Assembly: GCA_030180135.1 (NCBI GenBank)
Contig: CM058233.1
Location: forward strand, 56,626,500-56,690,499
DNA from: Orychophragmus violaceus
Taxonomy: Eukaryota; Streptophyta; Magnoliopsida; Brassicales; Brassicaceae
Reading direction: 5' to 3'
Length of the DNA: 64,000 bases
Made by a program: the position numbers and the translations under genes. Under the pieces are notes generated by a model. The model had not been told where the DNA came from, made no database searches, and worked only from the letters and a program-made list of their open reading frames with translations. Shown here one piece after another: positions 11,020 through 21,411 of the stretch (position 1 is the first letter of the stretch; each line of letters begins with the position of its first letter).

Positions 11020-11959
11020 TCTAATCATAAATAAAGTAGATTGTATACTCACAAAAATTCATGATATTAAAAAAGATAACATTTTTTACAAAATTTCTTT
11101 TGTAATCAACATTATATAGTGGCTCAAGATAATGACTGTGATTGGTGCCATTCAACCGCAACGATAAGAAATAAAACGTTTTTGTTACCAATCACAAAAT
11201 TGGTGTTAAAAGCTACACTAAAAACAATTACTCTCAGTTTTTTTTGTTTTCGCTTATACTAACAGTTTTTTTTTCTCACAATTTTGCACTATTTCTTATC
11301 CGTTCACCGCTAACAGTTAAAATATCCATTCTATTATTTTTTTTTTTTTGGTAAAGAATCCATTCTATTTTTTTTCATCCATCGAACAAATATTTGTTTA
11401 GTGCCAAGTAGAAGTGATGAAGACATATTCTTCAGCCTCCAATTACAAAAGAACCGACATTATTCTATTCATATCCATGGACTCTCGTAATAAATAGCCA
11501 CAAGTGTTTCAACTCGTAAGAGTTATTATATAATTTCATAAACATATATAAACCACTTCAATGGACCAAGATTACTTGGTTAAGAATCAAACCCTTACTT
11601 CCAATCAAAATCACACGCATCAAAAGGCACTGCTAATTTATTGTTTATAAGCCACCACCACGAAATCTTATAGCAATCTTAGAAAAGTGTCCCAGTTAAA
11701 TATTGAATAAACTAATATAGACTTAACTAAGAGGACGTGGGTCAAATGCTAACCACATATTACGTGTGTTATAGTTTTATATTGTTTGAATAAAATAACA
11801 GTTTTATTGCATCAAACGCAGGGTCCTTAATTCGGCATGATCTAAGGGAATCAGTGAGAGAGAGTGCTCCATTTTTTCCTTTTTTCCTTTTTAGTATATA
11901 TTTCCTTTATAATCGAATCTTAATAACTTTTATTTAGACAATAAATAACACTATAATCA
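11020..11959. other. AT-rich intergenic DNA
   Basis: No ORF, repeat family or RNA gene recognised, apart from a micro-insertion near 11336. Poly-T and poly-A runs are frequent. Confidence 0.6.
11336..11357 (-). mobile_element. Micro-retroinsertion (poly-T plus a few bases) with TSD
   Basis: A run of T followed by GGTAAAGA is flanked by the 12-bp direct repeat ATCCATTCTATT at 11324-11335 and 11358-11369. The structure fits an extremely 5'-truncated minus-strand LINE or SINE copy, where little more than the A tail was integrated. Confidence 0.6.
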
Positions 11960-11967
11960 CTAAATAG

Positions 11968-12339
11968 CAGTGTTTAAAAAAATGTTTTAGGCGCCCATTT
12001 AGACTCCGCATAGACGCTAAACTTTCATAAACTATGATGATTATCGTTTAATCCGCCTAAAAATCATAATATTATAATAATAAATTAATATAATATTTAT
12101 TATTTATAAATTATAATAATTCATATAATATATTATAAAATCTTATGATAATAAATTAACATGAATTTATTATTTATAAATTATGATATTTCATATATTT
12201 TGTTGTATATATTTAATATATTGTTTAATCTTGTAAACGTTTAGGCCACCTAGTCACAATTTAGGTTTCCGATTAGACGTTCTAGGCGCTAGGCATTGGG
12301 TCACCGCCCGACTAGCGCCTAACGCTTTCTTGAACAGTG
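11968..12339. mobile_element. hAT-type MITE
   Basis: A 372-bp element flanked by a perfect 8-bp duplication, CTAAATAG, at 11960-11967 and 12340-12347. Its ends are imperfect inverted repeats: CAGTGTTTAAA on the left, and the reverse complement of the right end begins CACTGTTCAAG. GGCGCC/TAGGCGCT-type motifs recur just inside both ends, and the centre is extremely AT-rich. An 8-bp duplication with CA(G/C)TG termini is the signature of non-autonomous hAT elements. It has no coding capacity. Confidence 0.85.
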
Positions 12340-12449
12340 CTAAATAGGATTAGAAAATCTACACTATAAATTTTAAATTTGATTTATTATTTTATTATAT
12401 ATTACGAGAATTATTATATTGACCACTTTACAAACCGATAACTGAATTA

Positions 12450-12786
12450 TGTAACGCTTCACCCATTATTGTTTGTGGATCCTACACCCACTTTCTCAGT
12501 TTGTGGGTCCACTTTCGTTTGACGGTGCGTTAATTCGGAAGATTCAAAAGATTTGTTTACTATTTCTACAACACCACATAATATTTTCCGAATTGTCTCA
12601 TTCACACGATATCACAAATCATTTTTCGTTAGATCACCTATCTTTCAACTACTTCAGTTCAAACACGCTTAACTCTGGATTTCTCTCTGTATAAGTAACC
12701 GAATAGATAAATGCACTTTGGTAACATATGTATCCAAATCAATTCTTTTAAGCATTTATGCCTATATCACAAACCATAATGTTACA
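12450..12786 (-). repeat. TRIM 3' LTR (minus sense)
   Basis: 337 bp with terminal TGTAAC and GTTACA. It is similar throughout to 12900-13266; for example both carry an AAGATTTGTTTA-type block and a long matching stretch with GTAACC. Confidence 0.7.
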
Positions 12787-12899
12787 ATTACCCCCATTCA
12801 CATAGCACAACATTCTCGTTGCGTACCAGGATCTATATCCTTGACAGTGTGAGCCCACATGGCTCCACATGAATTTTTGGATTCGGTTTTGATACCACT

Positions 12900-13266
12900 T
12901 GCCGCTCCGACTGTCACCGTTTGTGGGCTCCACACCAGCTCACTGGGTCTGTGGCCCCACACCCACTCTCTCGGCCTGTGGACCCACCCTTGTCTGACGT
13001 CCGGCGTGCCATTAGTTTGGAAGACTCGAAAGATTTGTTTATTGTCCATGCAATCACCACACGATTCTTTCCGTGCTTTGTCTTCACTCGCACGATACCA
13101 CAAATCACTTCCCGATAGTTCACCCATCATTCAACTACTCCAGTTCTAACATGCTTAACTATGTGGTTCTATTTGAACGAGTAACCAAAAAAATAAATAC
13201 ACTTTGTGATATAGGTAACCAAATAATTTTTTTAAGCCTCTCCGCATATACCACAAGATGCTATAT
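12900..13266 (-). repeat. TRIM 5' LTR (minus sense)
   Basis: About 367 bp. Its left end TGCCGCTCC aligns with TGTAACGCT of the other LTR, and its right end is degenerate. The segment from 13073 onward is repeated again at 15696 because of the large tandem duplication. Confidence 0.65.
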
Positions 13267-13789
13267 ACTTATTTTTAACATTTCTATATGCCCTACACTA
13301 AAATTTCATATATGTTTCTCCATTAATTTATATAAATAACGATAAATCGAATTCTATAGGATTTAAATCCCAAACCTTTTGATATAGAAGTATTAATGAA
13401 TTAAGAAGACTTCTAAAAGCTATAGTTCATGTTCGTTTAGTTAATACTATCATTTCAAAAGCTAGTGATTATATTGTTTTTATATGGATACTCAAAAATT
13501 TATAATTAAGTGAAATCATTGAATTTAAAAGAAAAATTTTAGACAGATTAAAAAAATAAACAAAAAGGGAGAATTTTTTTAGCATAAAGAATGAAAATGG
13601 TAAATGGTAATTGCTAGAAAAAGGTAAGAGATAACAACAAAAAGATAAAAATAAAAGTAAAAAGTAAACAAAATAGACAAATCAAGATTTTCAAAGAACG
13701 GTCCTTTCATCTCTCTCACAACCACATTTTTGTATGGACAATCATAGATTTTCATAAGACTACTCCGACATCCGGCTTAGTCGAGGGTC

Positions 13790-15060
13790 GTGAGAAGAGA
13801 GTCTCCTATAGGTGGCATGTTTATTTTACGGCTTGAAGGAGTTATTTGGCTCAGTTCTTGCTCAGTGGATGGTGGTTTCTCCTATGCGCGTGGCGGCATC
13901 GTTGATGATTGGTGTCTCAGAAGTGGTGTGCCGGTGGTGTTCTCAGACTGTGTTTTCCTGCTCGGGGACGGTAGCTTTCTTAGCTGTGTTTACCTCCGTT
14001 TCCTCTTCGCGGAGGCTTCCGTCATATCTCGGTGTTGCAGGGGTGTTTCTTATGTCTCGGTTTCAGTGGTAAATTGAGTTGTGGGTGGTTCGTTCTATCA
14101 TGTTAGATCTGCCTCTTGGTTCTCCTTTGTGGCTGGTGGTGGTGTCTACGGCTTCTCAGTTTGAGTTAGTGCAGCGATTGGGATGATCTCCGACATCAAT
14201 AGATGCATTCTTTCCGGTGAAGGTGTGTGGTGTTACAGTGTCTTATCTGGTTATGTTTGTTGGTCTCCTGCATGTGGCGGTGCAGGCTGTGCTGGAGATT
14301 TGATTGCTGTTTTTGATCTACTTGATTTTTTCAGTTGGGCCGTGGGTTTTGAGGAGATACTCCGATGCCGTTGGATTGTAGGTTTCAGCTTTTAGTCGAT
14401 ATTCCTCCTCGGAGTTGTAGCATTGTCGTTTTGTCCTGCATTATCTCCTTTAGCATGTTGTGGCTTGAGTGGCTCTTTTTACGAGGTTAGTGATGTTGCT
14501 ACTTCGACGGTGTTTAGATCTCCTACGTTTGTTAGCTTTCCTTACCCTGCACCTCTTTTTTCTCGGCCTCCGTTGTGGCTCTTGCTATTTCCTTTGAGGT
14601 GTGTTTTGTTTCCGCCTGTGTTCGACGGGGATTTAAGCGGATATTTTTCTGGTTTGGTTAGGCTCCGTTGTTTTCTTTGGTGGTGATTCTTTGTTTGAAT
14701 ACATGAGGTGTCTAAGCTTCTCATATACTGTGCTTTTGTTGGAGCTCTTGTGGCTTTGGTTCAAGATTGACGGCCGGAGGGGGATTTTTGGCTATCCATA
14801 GATGCTCATGTGTCGCCATAGATGCTCAGGTGTTTCTTCTTGTGATGTTATGAGGGCAGGCCTCGGAGAGGAGGTGCTCATGACAACAAGGATGAGGACT
14901 CAAGATCTTAGGATTTGTAAGTGTGAATTTCTGAGCAGCGATGTATGGAATCTGTGCTTCAACTTGGAGGATCTCTGGGACTATTCGACGGTTGTTTAAT
15001 CTTTTTTCCGAAAGAATGTTAAAACTTATGTACAAACAAGTTGTTTGTTTTTTGAAACTT
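13790..15060 (+). mobile_element. Retroposon-like G/T-rich segment (unit 1)
   Basis: A coding-strand-like, GT-rich stretch with many short open frames in several phases but no recognised protein domain. It ends near TTAAACTTATGTACAAA-like DNA without a clean A tail. Composition and phrasing resemble the retroposons at 45960 and 50235, which have proven ends. I infer a related non-autonomous, LINE-mobilised family (Sadhu-like is one possibility). The 5' boundary is uncertain. Confidence 0.4.
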
Positions 15061-15140
15061 CCGAAAGAGATTACAAATCCATATTATAATTATCGTGTTC
15101 TTAACGAGAAGATTAAGTTTTTTTTTTCAAAGCGTTTATC

Positions 15141-15491
15141 TCATGCTTCTTGAATGGTTGAAAGACTATTTTTCATCATTCTGTCGATTATCTCGATGAT
15201 TCGAAGAGGTTGAGATGGCTTCGCTCCATGCTTTCTCATGTTTCTTTCTCTCCATAGACCGTAAATCACTTCTTGGAATAAGTACTTGATGACAAAGGTT
15301 TTCACTAAGTCTGATTGGGTAGAGATGTAACTTTCGATTGACATCCATTTGTAGACAAACCGTCTTTCATTACTTCCCTTGCCAAGTTTTCCCATACTTC
15401 TTTGGAGAAACCACATTCGAAGAAAAGATCTGTCTGCGTTTCTAGCATATGGTGGCACATGACATATTATGCATTTAGTCCTTGGTTCCAT
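15141..15491 (-). pseudogene. LINE reverse-transcriptase C-terminal fragment (unit 1)
   Basis: The minus-strand frame opens with CIICHVPP and then, after a one-base frame change, reads LFFECGFSKEVWENLA, the zinc-binding end of plant LINE polymerases. It continues with VIYGLWRERNMRKHG and IDRMMKNSLSTIQ, the usual last residues of such proteins. It is a 5'-truncated LINE end of about 350 bp. The same fragment recurs in unit 2 at 17820-18172. No catalytic residues are present. Confidence 0.75.
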
Positions 15492-16436
15492 TCTGCATCC
15501 TTTTACCTGATGGTGGTTTTATCTTTCGGGTTCTTAGCCCGTTCTTATTTTCCGTTTAGCGTTGTTTTTGTTTTTATGTTTTGGTCTTCCCATCTTTTAA
15601 GTCATTTTTAATACTGTTACAAATTAAAATTGGTACAAAATTTAACATTTAAAAAAATACTCTGTGATTAATAATTGTTACAAACAATATTTCATGTGCT
15701 TTTTCTTCACTCGCACGATACCACGAATCACTTCCCGATAGGTCACCCATCATTTAACTACTCCAGTTCTAACATTAACTATGGAGTTCTATTTGAACGA
15801 GTAACCAAAAAGATAAGTGCACTTTGGTGATATATGTAGTCAAATCGATTTTTTGAAGCCTCTCCGCATATACCATAAATCGAGATGTTATATATGTATC
15901 TTTAACAGTTATATCTGCCCCACACTAAAATTTCATATATGTTTCTCCATTAATTTATATAAATAACAATAAATCGAATTCTATTGGATTTAAATCCCAA
16001 ACCTTTTGATATAGAGGTATTAATTAAATAAGAAGACTTCTAAAAGCTATAGTTCATGTTCATTTAGTTAATACTATCATTTCAAAAGCTAGCAATGATA
16101 CTGTTTTTATATGGATACTCAAAAATTTCATAAATAAGTGAAATCTGTGAATTTAAAAGCAAAATTTTAGACGGATTAAAATAAACAAAAAAGGAGAACT
16201 TTTTTAGCATAAAGAACGAAAATTGTAAAAGATAATTGCTAGAAAAAGGTAAGAGATAACAATACAAAAGATAAAAGTAAAAATAAAAAGAAAACAAAAT
16301 AAACAAATCTAGATTTTCAAAGAACGGGCTCCTCTCATCTCTCTCACAACGACGTTTTTTTTGTGGCCAAACCTAGATTTTCATAAGTCTACTCTGACAT
16401 CCGGCTTAGTCCAGCGTCGTGAGAAGACACCCCGTC

Positions 16437-17725
16437 TCCTATAGGTGACATGTTTATTTTACAACTTGAAGGAGTTATTTGGCTCAGTTTGCTTGGTGGA
16501 TGGTGGTTTCTCCTATGCTAGTGGCGGCATATTTGATGTTTGGTGTCTCAAAAGTGGTATGTCGGTGGCTTTCTCAGACTGTGTTGTCTTTCTGGGGGAA
16601 GATAGATTTCTTAGCTATGTTTGCCTCCGTTTTCTCTTCGCGGAGGCTTCCATCATATCTCGGTGTTGCAGGGGTGTTTCTTCTATCTCAGTTGCAGTGG
16701 TAAGGTTGGTTGTGGGTGGTTCGTTCTATCATGTTAGATCTGTCTCTTGGTTCTCCTCAGTGGCTAGTGGTGGTTTCTCCGGCTTCTCGGTTTGAGTTAG
16801 CACATCGATTGGGATGATCTCCGACATCAATGTGTTCTTTCCGGTGAAGGTGTGTGGTGTTGTAACGTCTTATCCGGTTATGTTTGTTGGTCTCCTGCAT
16901 GTGGCGGTGCAGGCTGTGCTGGAGGTTTGATTGCTATTTTTACTCTACTTGATTTATGTAGTTGATCCATGGGTTTTAAGGAGATACTCTAACGCCGTCG
17001 GATTGTATGTTTCAGCTTTTACTCAATATTCCTCCTCGGAGTTGTGGCATTTTCTTTTGTCCTGCATTATCTCCTTTAGCAGGTTGTGGTTCGAGGGGCT
17101 TCTTTTATGAGGTTAGTGATGTTGCTACTTCGACGGTGTTTAGATCTCCTACGTTTGTTAGCTTTCCTTACCTTGCGCCTCTTTTATCCTGGCCTCCGTT
17201 GTGGCTCTTGCTATTTCCTCCGAGGTGTGTTTTTTTCCGGCTGTGTTCGACGGGGATTTAAGCGAATCTTTTTCTGGTTTGGTTAGGCTCCGTTGTTTTT
17301 CTTTGGTGGTGATTCTTTGTTTGAATAGGTTAGGTGTCTAAGCTTCTCATACAATGTGCTTTTGTGGGAGATGTTTCTTGTGGCTTCGGTTCAAGATTGG
17401 CGGCCGGAGGCGGCTTTTTGGCTGTCCATAGATGCTCATGTGCCGCTAGTTATATTGTGGTTCGTTGAGGTGGTGTTGTTTTTGCGTTTATCTCCGAAGA
17501 AGCTGTAGGTGTTTCTTCTTGTGATGTTTTGAGGGCCGGCCTCAGAGAGGAGGTGCTCATGGCAACAAGGATGAGGGCTCAAGATCTTACGATTTGTAAG
17601 TGTGAATTTCTGAGTAGCGATGTATGGAATCTGTGTTTCAACTTGGAAGATCTTCTGGGACTATTTGACGGTTGTTTAATCTTCTTTTTTTCGGAAAGAA
17701 TGTTAAATTTCATTTCAAAAAACAA
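16437..17725 (+). mobile_element. Retroposon-like G/T-rich segment (unit 2)
   Basis: Second copy of the segment at 13790-15060, carried by the tandem duplication. Long blocks match, for example GATGTTGCTACTTCGACGG at 17117. Open frames are broken at different places in the two copies, which argues against selection for a protein. Confidence 0.4.
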
Positions 17726-17819
17726 GTTGTTTGTTTTTTGAAACTTCCGAAAGAGATTACAAATCCATATTATCATTATCGTGTTCTTAACGAGAAGATT
17801 AATTTTTTTTTCAAAGCGT

Positions 17820-18172
17820 TTATCTCATGCTTCTTGAATGGTTGAAAGACTATTTTTCATCATTCTGTCGATTATCTCGATGATTCGAAGAGGTTGAGAT
17901 GGCTTCTCTCCATGCTTTCTCATGTTCTTTCTCTCCATAGACCGTAAATCACTGCTTGGAATAAGTACTTAATGAAAAAGGTTTTCGCTAAGTCTAATTG
18001 GGTAGAGATGTAACTTTCGATTGACATCCATTTGTATACAAACCATCTTTCATTACTTCCCTTGCCAAGTTTTCCCATACTTCTTTGGAGAAACCACATT
18101 CAAAGAAAAGATGTGTTTGCGTTTCTAGCAATGGTGGCATATGACACATTATGTATTTATTCCTTGGTTCCA
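17820..18172 (-). pseudogene. LINE reverse-transcriptase C-terminal fragment (unit 2)
   Basis: Counterpart of 15141-15491 in the second duplication unit. The YGLWRERKNMRKHG-like region and the zinc-site region are recognisable on the minus strand, with extra indels. It is a non-functional relic. Confidence 0.65.
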
Positions 18173-18393
18173 TTTCTGCAGTCTTTTTTTTTTACGGTGG
18201 TTTTATCTTTTGGATTCTTAGACCATCCTTATTTTCTGTTTAGCGTTGTTGTTTGTGTTTTTAGATTTTGATTTTCCCAATCTTTTAAGTTGTTTTTTAG
18301 TACTATCATAAATTAAAATTGGTACAGTAAGATTTTACAAAAAAAAAGAAAATTACGCTGGGGTTAATAATTGTTACAAACAATATTTTTTTT

Positions 18394-19399
18394 TATCATA
18401 ACAATAAAAGATTCTCAATAAAAAAACACCACGTTTTGTCAACCCACAATCAATCTACAGATTGTTGTATTATAATCTAAAATATAATATAAATTATATA
18501 AAGCATTAGTAAAACAAGATGATTTGGAGACATCTCCCCCACTCCAAATATTTGCTGTCCGTAAGAAACAAAGGAGAGCGATATGGGAATACTATTGTTG
18601 TTATACTAGTAGAGTAGTAGTGTAATTAGTGAGAGACCGTGACTATGATTACGTGATATAACGTGGCAAGTTCGTGTTTTGCTCTTACAGTGGGGCGCAT
18701 GCCGCATGCGGGCGCCCTTACGGTTTAGGTCAATTGCTTTCCTTAGGTGCCAAGTTATTGGTCCAGCCATTGTGTATTATTTTGTGGAGATATTTTCAGA
18801 CAGGTGCGCGTGGGATACTGACATAGGCCGCACTGATTAATGACGGATGGCGGATTAACAACTAGACACGTTGTGTAGAATCTTGCTGGCAACGCATACA
18901 CTCCAATACTCGAGTGTTTTTGTTTGGTATAATTTATTCATTAGGCTGTTTTTTTTTTTTTTTTTTTTTTTTTGGTCAACTCATTAGGCTGTTTAATTGA
19001 GGCACACGATCATAATTTGTATATAATTTAGACCATATATTAAGAAAGTGATGTAGTACAGAACAATTAGTTTTTTTAGGCGATTTATACATCATTTCAT
19101 ACGCCATAGGGAGAAATGCGCACCCTAAAGAGAGGCAAGATATTTAATTCATAATATAATTTCCCCAATCTGGTTATGCCTTTGTCGAGACACACTACAC
19201 GTAGTACAACAGGTCACATATTAAAGAATAATATAAAAGAGACACATAGTACATGTTATACACTTGACTACTTAGAGTAATAAATATCATTACACCGTCT
19301 TTTCGGACTATAAAGTATGTATTCTTGAGACGATATTTTAGGGCGGTCCATCACTATCTCCTAACCGAAAATCACCCACTGGAAGCTGACTCTCAACAA
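18394..19399. other. AT-rich intergenic DNA
   Basis: No gene or named repeat recognised apart from the micro-insertion at 18952-18980. A short GC-rich, partly palindromic patch lies near 18690-18720. Confidence 0.6.
18952..18980 (-). mobile_element. Micro-retroinsertion (poly-T plus GGTCAAC) with TSD
   Basis: About 22 T followed by GGTCAAC, flanked by the 14-bp direct repeat TCATTAGGCTGTTT at 18938-18951 and 18981-18994. On the minus strand this is GTTGACC plus an A tail, the same phrase that ends the retroposon at 49958. It is a nearly complete 5' truncation of a LINE-type insertion. Confidence 0.75.
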
Positions 19400-19631
19400 C
19401 CTAAGAGACAAAGAAGATGAAGTTTACTTTGAACCACCAGTGATTCAAACGCTCACAGACCGCAGAACAAGCTAGAGACACTCAAGAAAATTGGTATACA
19501 CCATGTTGCAACATGGTTTCCAAGTTTTCTACACAGTTACAAACTCTCACAGGAAGAACATCTTCAAATACAAGACTACAACGCTTTCTTATACAGTAAA
19601 AAGCAGAAAGACTCACAAGCCAATTGTAACC

Positions 19632-20240
19632 ATGGATAGACGCTACACTTATTCAGAAAAAGGGAAAGCGATTGTAACCTCTCAAAGCAGCGACTCAGGG
19701 CTAAGAATATATGTTCCAGATATTGATACAACCAACCTAATTCTGGACAACTCACTCACGCTGATGGGTAGACTGACAAACCCTCGTTTTCAAAAAGTGG
19801 GAGATCTCATCACTACATTCATTCACCGATGGAACATGACATGCAAAGTTGTTGGCTCAGATCTCGAAAACGCTTGCTTCCAAATCCGTTTCCATGAAGA
19901 GAAGGATCTCTTAAAAGTCCTTGAAAATAGACCCTACCAATATGCCTTCTGGATGGTTATTCTCCAGAAGTGGAAACCGGTAATCTCTGACACCTTCCCT
20001 CTCTGATTCCATTCTGGATCCAGATTCAAGGCCTCCCACTGCAGTACCGGCAAGAAAGGGTAGTGAGAAATATCGGAGATGCTCTGGATAAGGTAGATAC
20101 GCACGAAATCATTACTACTGCAGCAAAGATGTGAGTTTTCGTTGGTGGCATGAAACCTATAATCAAGGAAACAGTCATAAACTTTCCAAATGGGCATGAA
20201 ATCACATTACATTTCAAATACAAAAGACTGGAGAAACACT
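19632..20240 (+). pseudogene. LINE-2 ORF1, DUF4283-like part
   Basis: The frame from 19632 gives RRYTYSEKGKAI, then LMGRLTNPRFQKVGDLI, then VVGSDLENACFQIRF, EEKDLLKVLENRPYQYAFWMVILQKW. This is the conserved DUF4283 region of plant LINE ORF1 proteins, thought to bind RNA. A stop follows at 20004, and the family continues in broken frames to a LEKH-like end at 20239, where gypsy A entered. The upstream ATG at 19491 is in the same open frame, but the MDRRYTYSEKGK start at 19632 fits the family better. The gene is inactive. Confidence 0.75.
20236..20240. repeat. Target-site duplication of gypsy A, left copy
   Basis: ACACT before the TG of the left LTR, repeated at 35015-35019 directly after the CA of the right LTR. 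Confidence 0.92.
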
Positions 20241-21397
20241 TGATAGGTGTAAAGTTTTATCCCTATTCTAACTGCAAGTGCACAGTGATGCGGATGTAGT
20301 ACTTAGGGTATCGAATCCACAAGGACTCCGGTCACCGATAGATTATGAGTAATTTGGATTAAGCTAAGCGAAGCAGGTTGTAAAGCAGTAAACAAAATAG
20401 CTAGTAAACAGATCAAGTGGGGTGGATGTAAGTAATTAACGATGGCGTCAGGTTTCGGGAGTTCTCAGGATATCAGGAAATCAGATTAACAAAAAAATCA
20501 GGATTCAATCTATAGCGTTCTTGAACTAGAATCACGAAGGTAAAACTAACCAGCTTTCGCTGCGATAATTATCTATGTCTAACAACTTAGCAAACCAACT
20601 TTCGTTGCGAATCCTAGGGTTCTAAACATGCATTAATTCCAAGTTCGTTCGTTCACAATTTCTCTAAACCAAATTTCTTTGCGAATAGATAAATTGCCCA
20701 CCTAATTCAGATCTAGTTAATTAACCAACTGTCGTTGTGTAAATCAACCTAAAATCAATAATCTAAATGGCCAGTTCAGATTAAGCATTGAGAACAGATT
20801 AGATGAAGAACTAGATGATGAATCTAAATAAATTAGTTATTATAACATTTCTTCAAATCCTCAATGAGAATCCCTAACCTAACAAGAGATCTACTCAGAC
20901 ATAGCAATCATAACAGAAAACATAGTCAAAATAGATATCATAGAATAATCAAGAGAATAAGAACAGGGGTTCGAAATCAAGTCTCTTTCGAGAACAAAAC
21001 CAGCCCCTAAAACTCTCTGAATGTAAAATAAAGCGTAGCGTAACAAGTGGATGTAAAACCTAATTATATAGCTAAAACACGAATTGGGGCTTCTTTGTAA
21101 ATATCAGGAACTTCTGGGCACAACTGCAATTTCCACAATCTTAATTAACTCTCGCGAGAATGCCTGGTCACGCTGTGCATCGATCGATGCCAATTGTGTG
21201 TCGATCGACACAACTGTCAAATATGGGCAGTGACTTCTTTCTCTCGGCCAAAGGCTCCAAAATGCTCCATTATCTTCAATTCCGCTCCAAGCGTGCATGT
21301 ACCTAATAAACACCTGAAAAGACTCTAAAACATAGTAACAAACTCGATAAATAAGACATATACCATGGTTAAAAGCCCTAAAATCCATGGTATATCA
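20241..21397 (-). repeat. Gypsy A 3' LTR (minus sense)
   Basis: 1157 bp, TGATAGG...TATATCA. It carries one dyad-box pair at 21177-21190 and 21198-21211. The purine tract of the element lies just to the right (21398-21411). Confidence 0.93.
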
Positions 21398-21411
21398 ACT
21401 CCCCCGCACTT
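21398..21411 (-). promoter_or_regulatory. Gypsy A polypurine tract
   Basis: On the minus strand AAGTGCGGGGGAGT abuts the TGATA end of the 3' LTR. This fixes the orientation of the element. Confidence 0.85.

Larger units (their letters stand above)
12450..13266 (-). mobile_element. TRIM (miniature LTR retrotransposon)
   Basis: Two related repeats (12450-12786 and about 12900-13266) flank only 113 bp. On the minus strand the small core has a primer site AGTGGTATCAAAACC directly after the right-hand LTR (12887-12899) and a purine tract GTGAATGGGGGTAAT directly before the left-hand LTR (12787-12801). The left LTR has TGTAAC...GTTACA ends. The right LTR is clearly diverged from it, so the copy is old. 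This architecture matches terminal-repeat retrotransposons in miniature. No clear target duplication was found. Confidence 0.7.
13073..15695. repeat. 2.6-kb tandem duplication, unit 1
   Basis: Begins within the TRIM LTR (TTCACTCGCACGATACC) and ends with AATTGTTACAAACAATATTT. Unit 2 follows at once. Shared landmarks include TTTTCAAAGAACGG (13690 and 16314), the GAAGGAGTTATTTGGCTCAG block (13836 and 16467) and the LINE fragment at the right. It consists of LTR remnant, AT-rich DNA, retroposon-like DNA and a minus-strand LINE end. Confidence 0.8.
15696..18393. repeat. 2.6-kb tandem duplication, unit 2
   Basis: Same order of blocks as unit 1, with many substitutions and small gaps, so the duplication is not recent. 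It ends with the same AATTGTTACAAACAATATTT at about 18367-18391. Confidence 0.8.
19400..20240 (+). mobile_element. LINE-2, 5' segment (interrupted by gypsy A)
   Basis: Start of a plant LINE with a DUF4283-type ORF1. It is cut at 20240 by the 14.8-kb gypsy nest and continues at 35020. The join is supported by the ACACT target duplication and by ORF1 motifs on both sides. The exact 5' end is not defined; 19400 is approximate. Confidence 0.8.

Noticed and set aside
12798..13149. Overlapping ORFs of 65-110 codons on both strands
   Set aside because: They fall in the TRIM LTR and core; composition effect of a GC-richer LTR, no domain.
18690..18720. GC-rich palindrome as a regulatory or terminator hairpin
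   Set aside because: The arms match imperfectly and there is no gene nearby.
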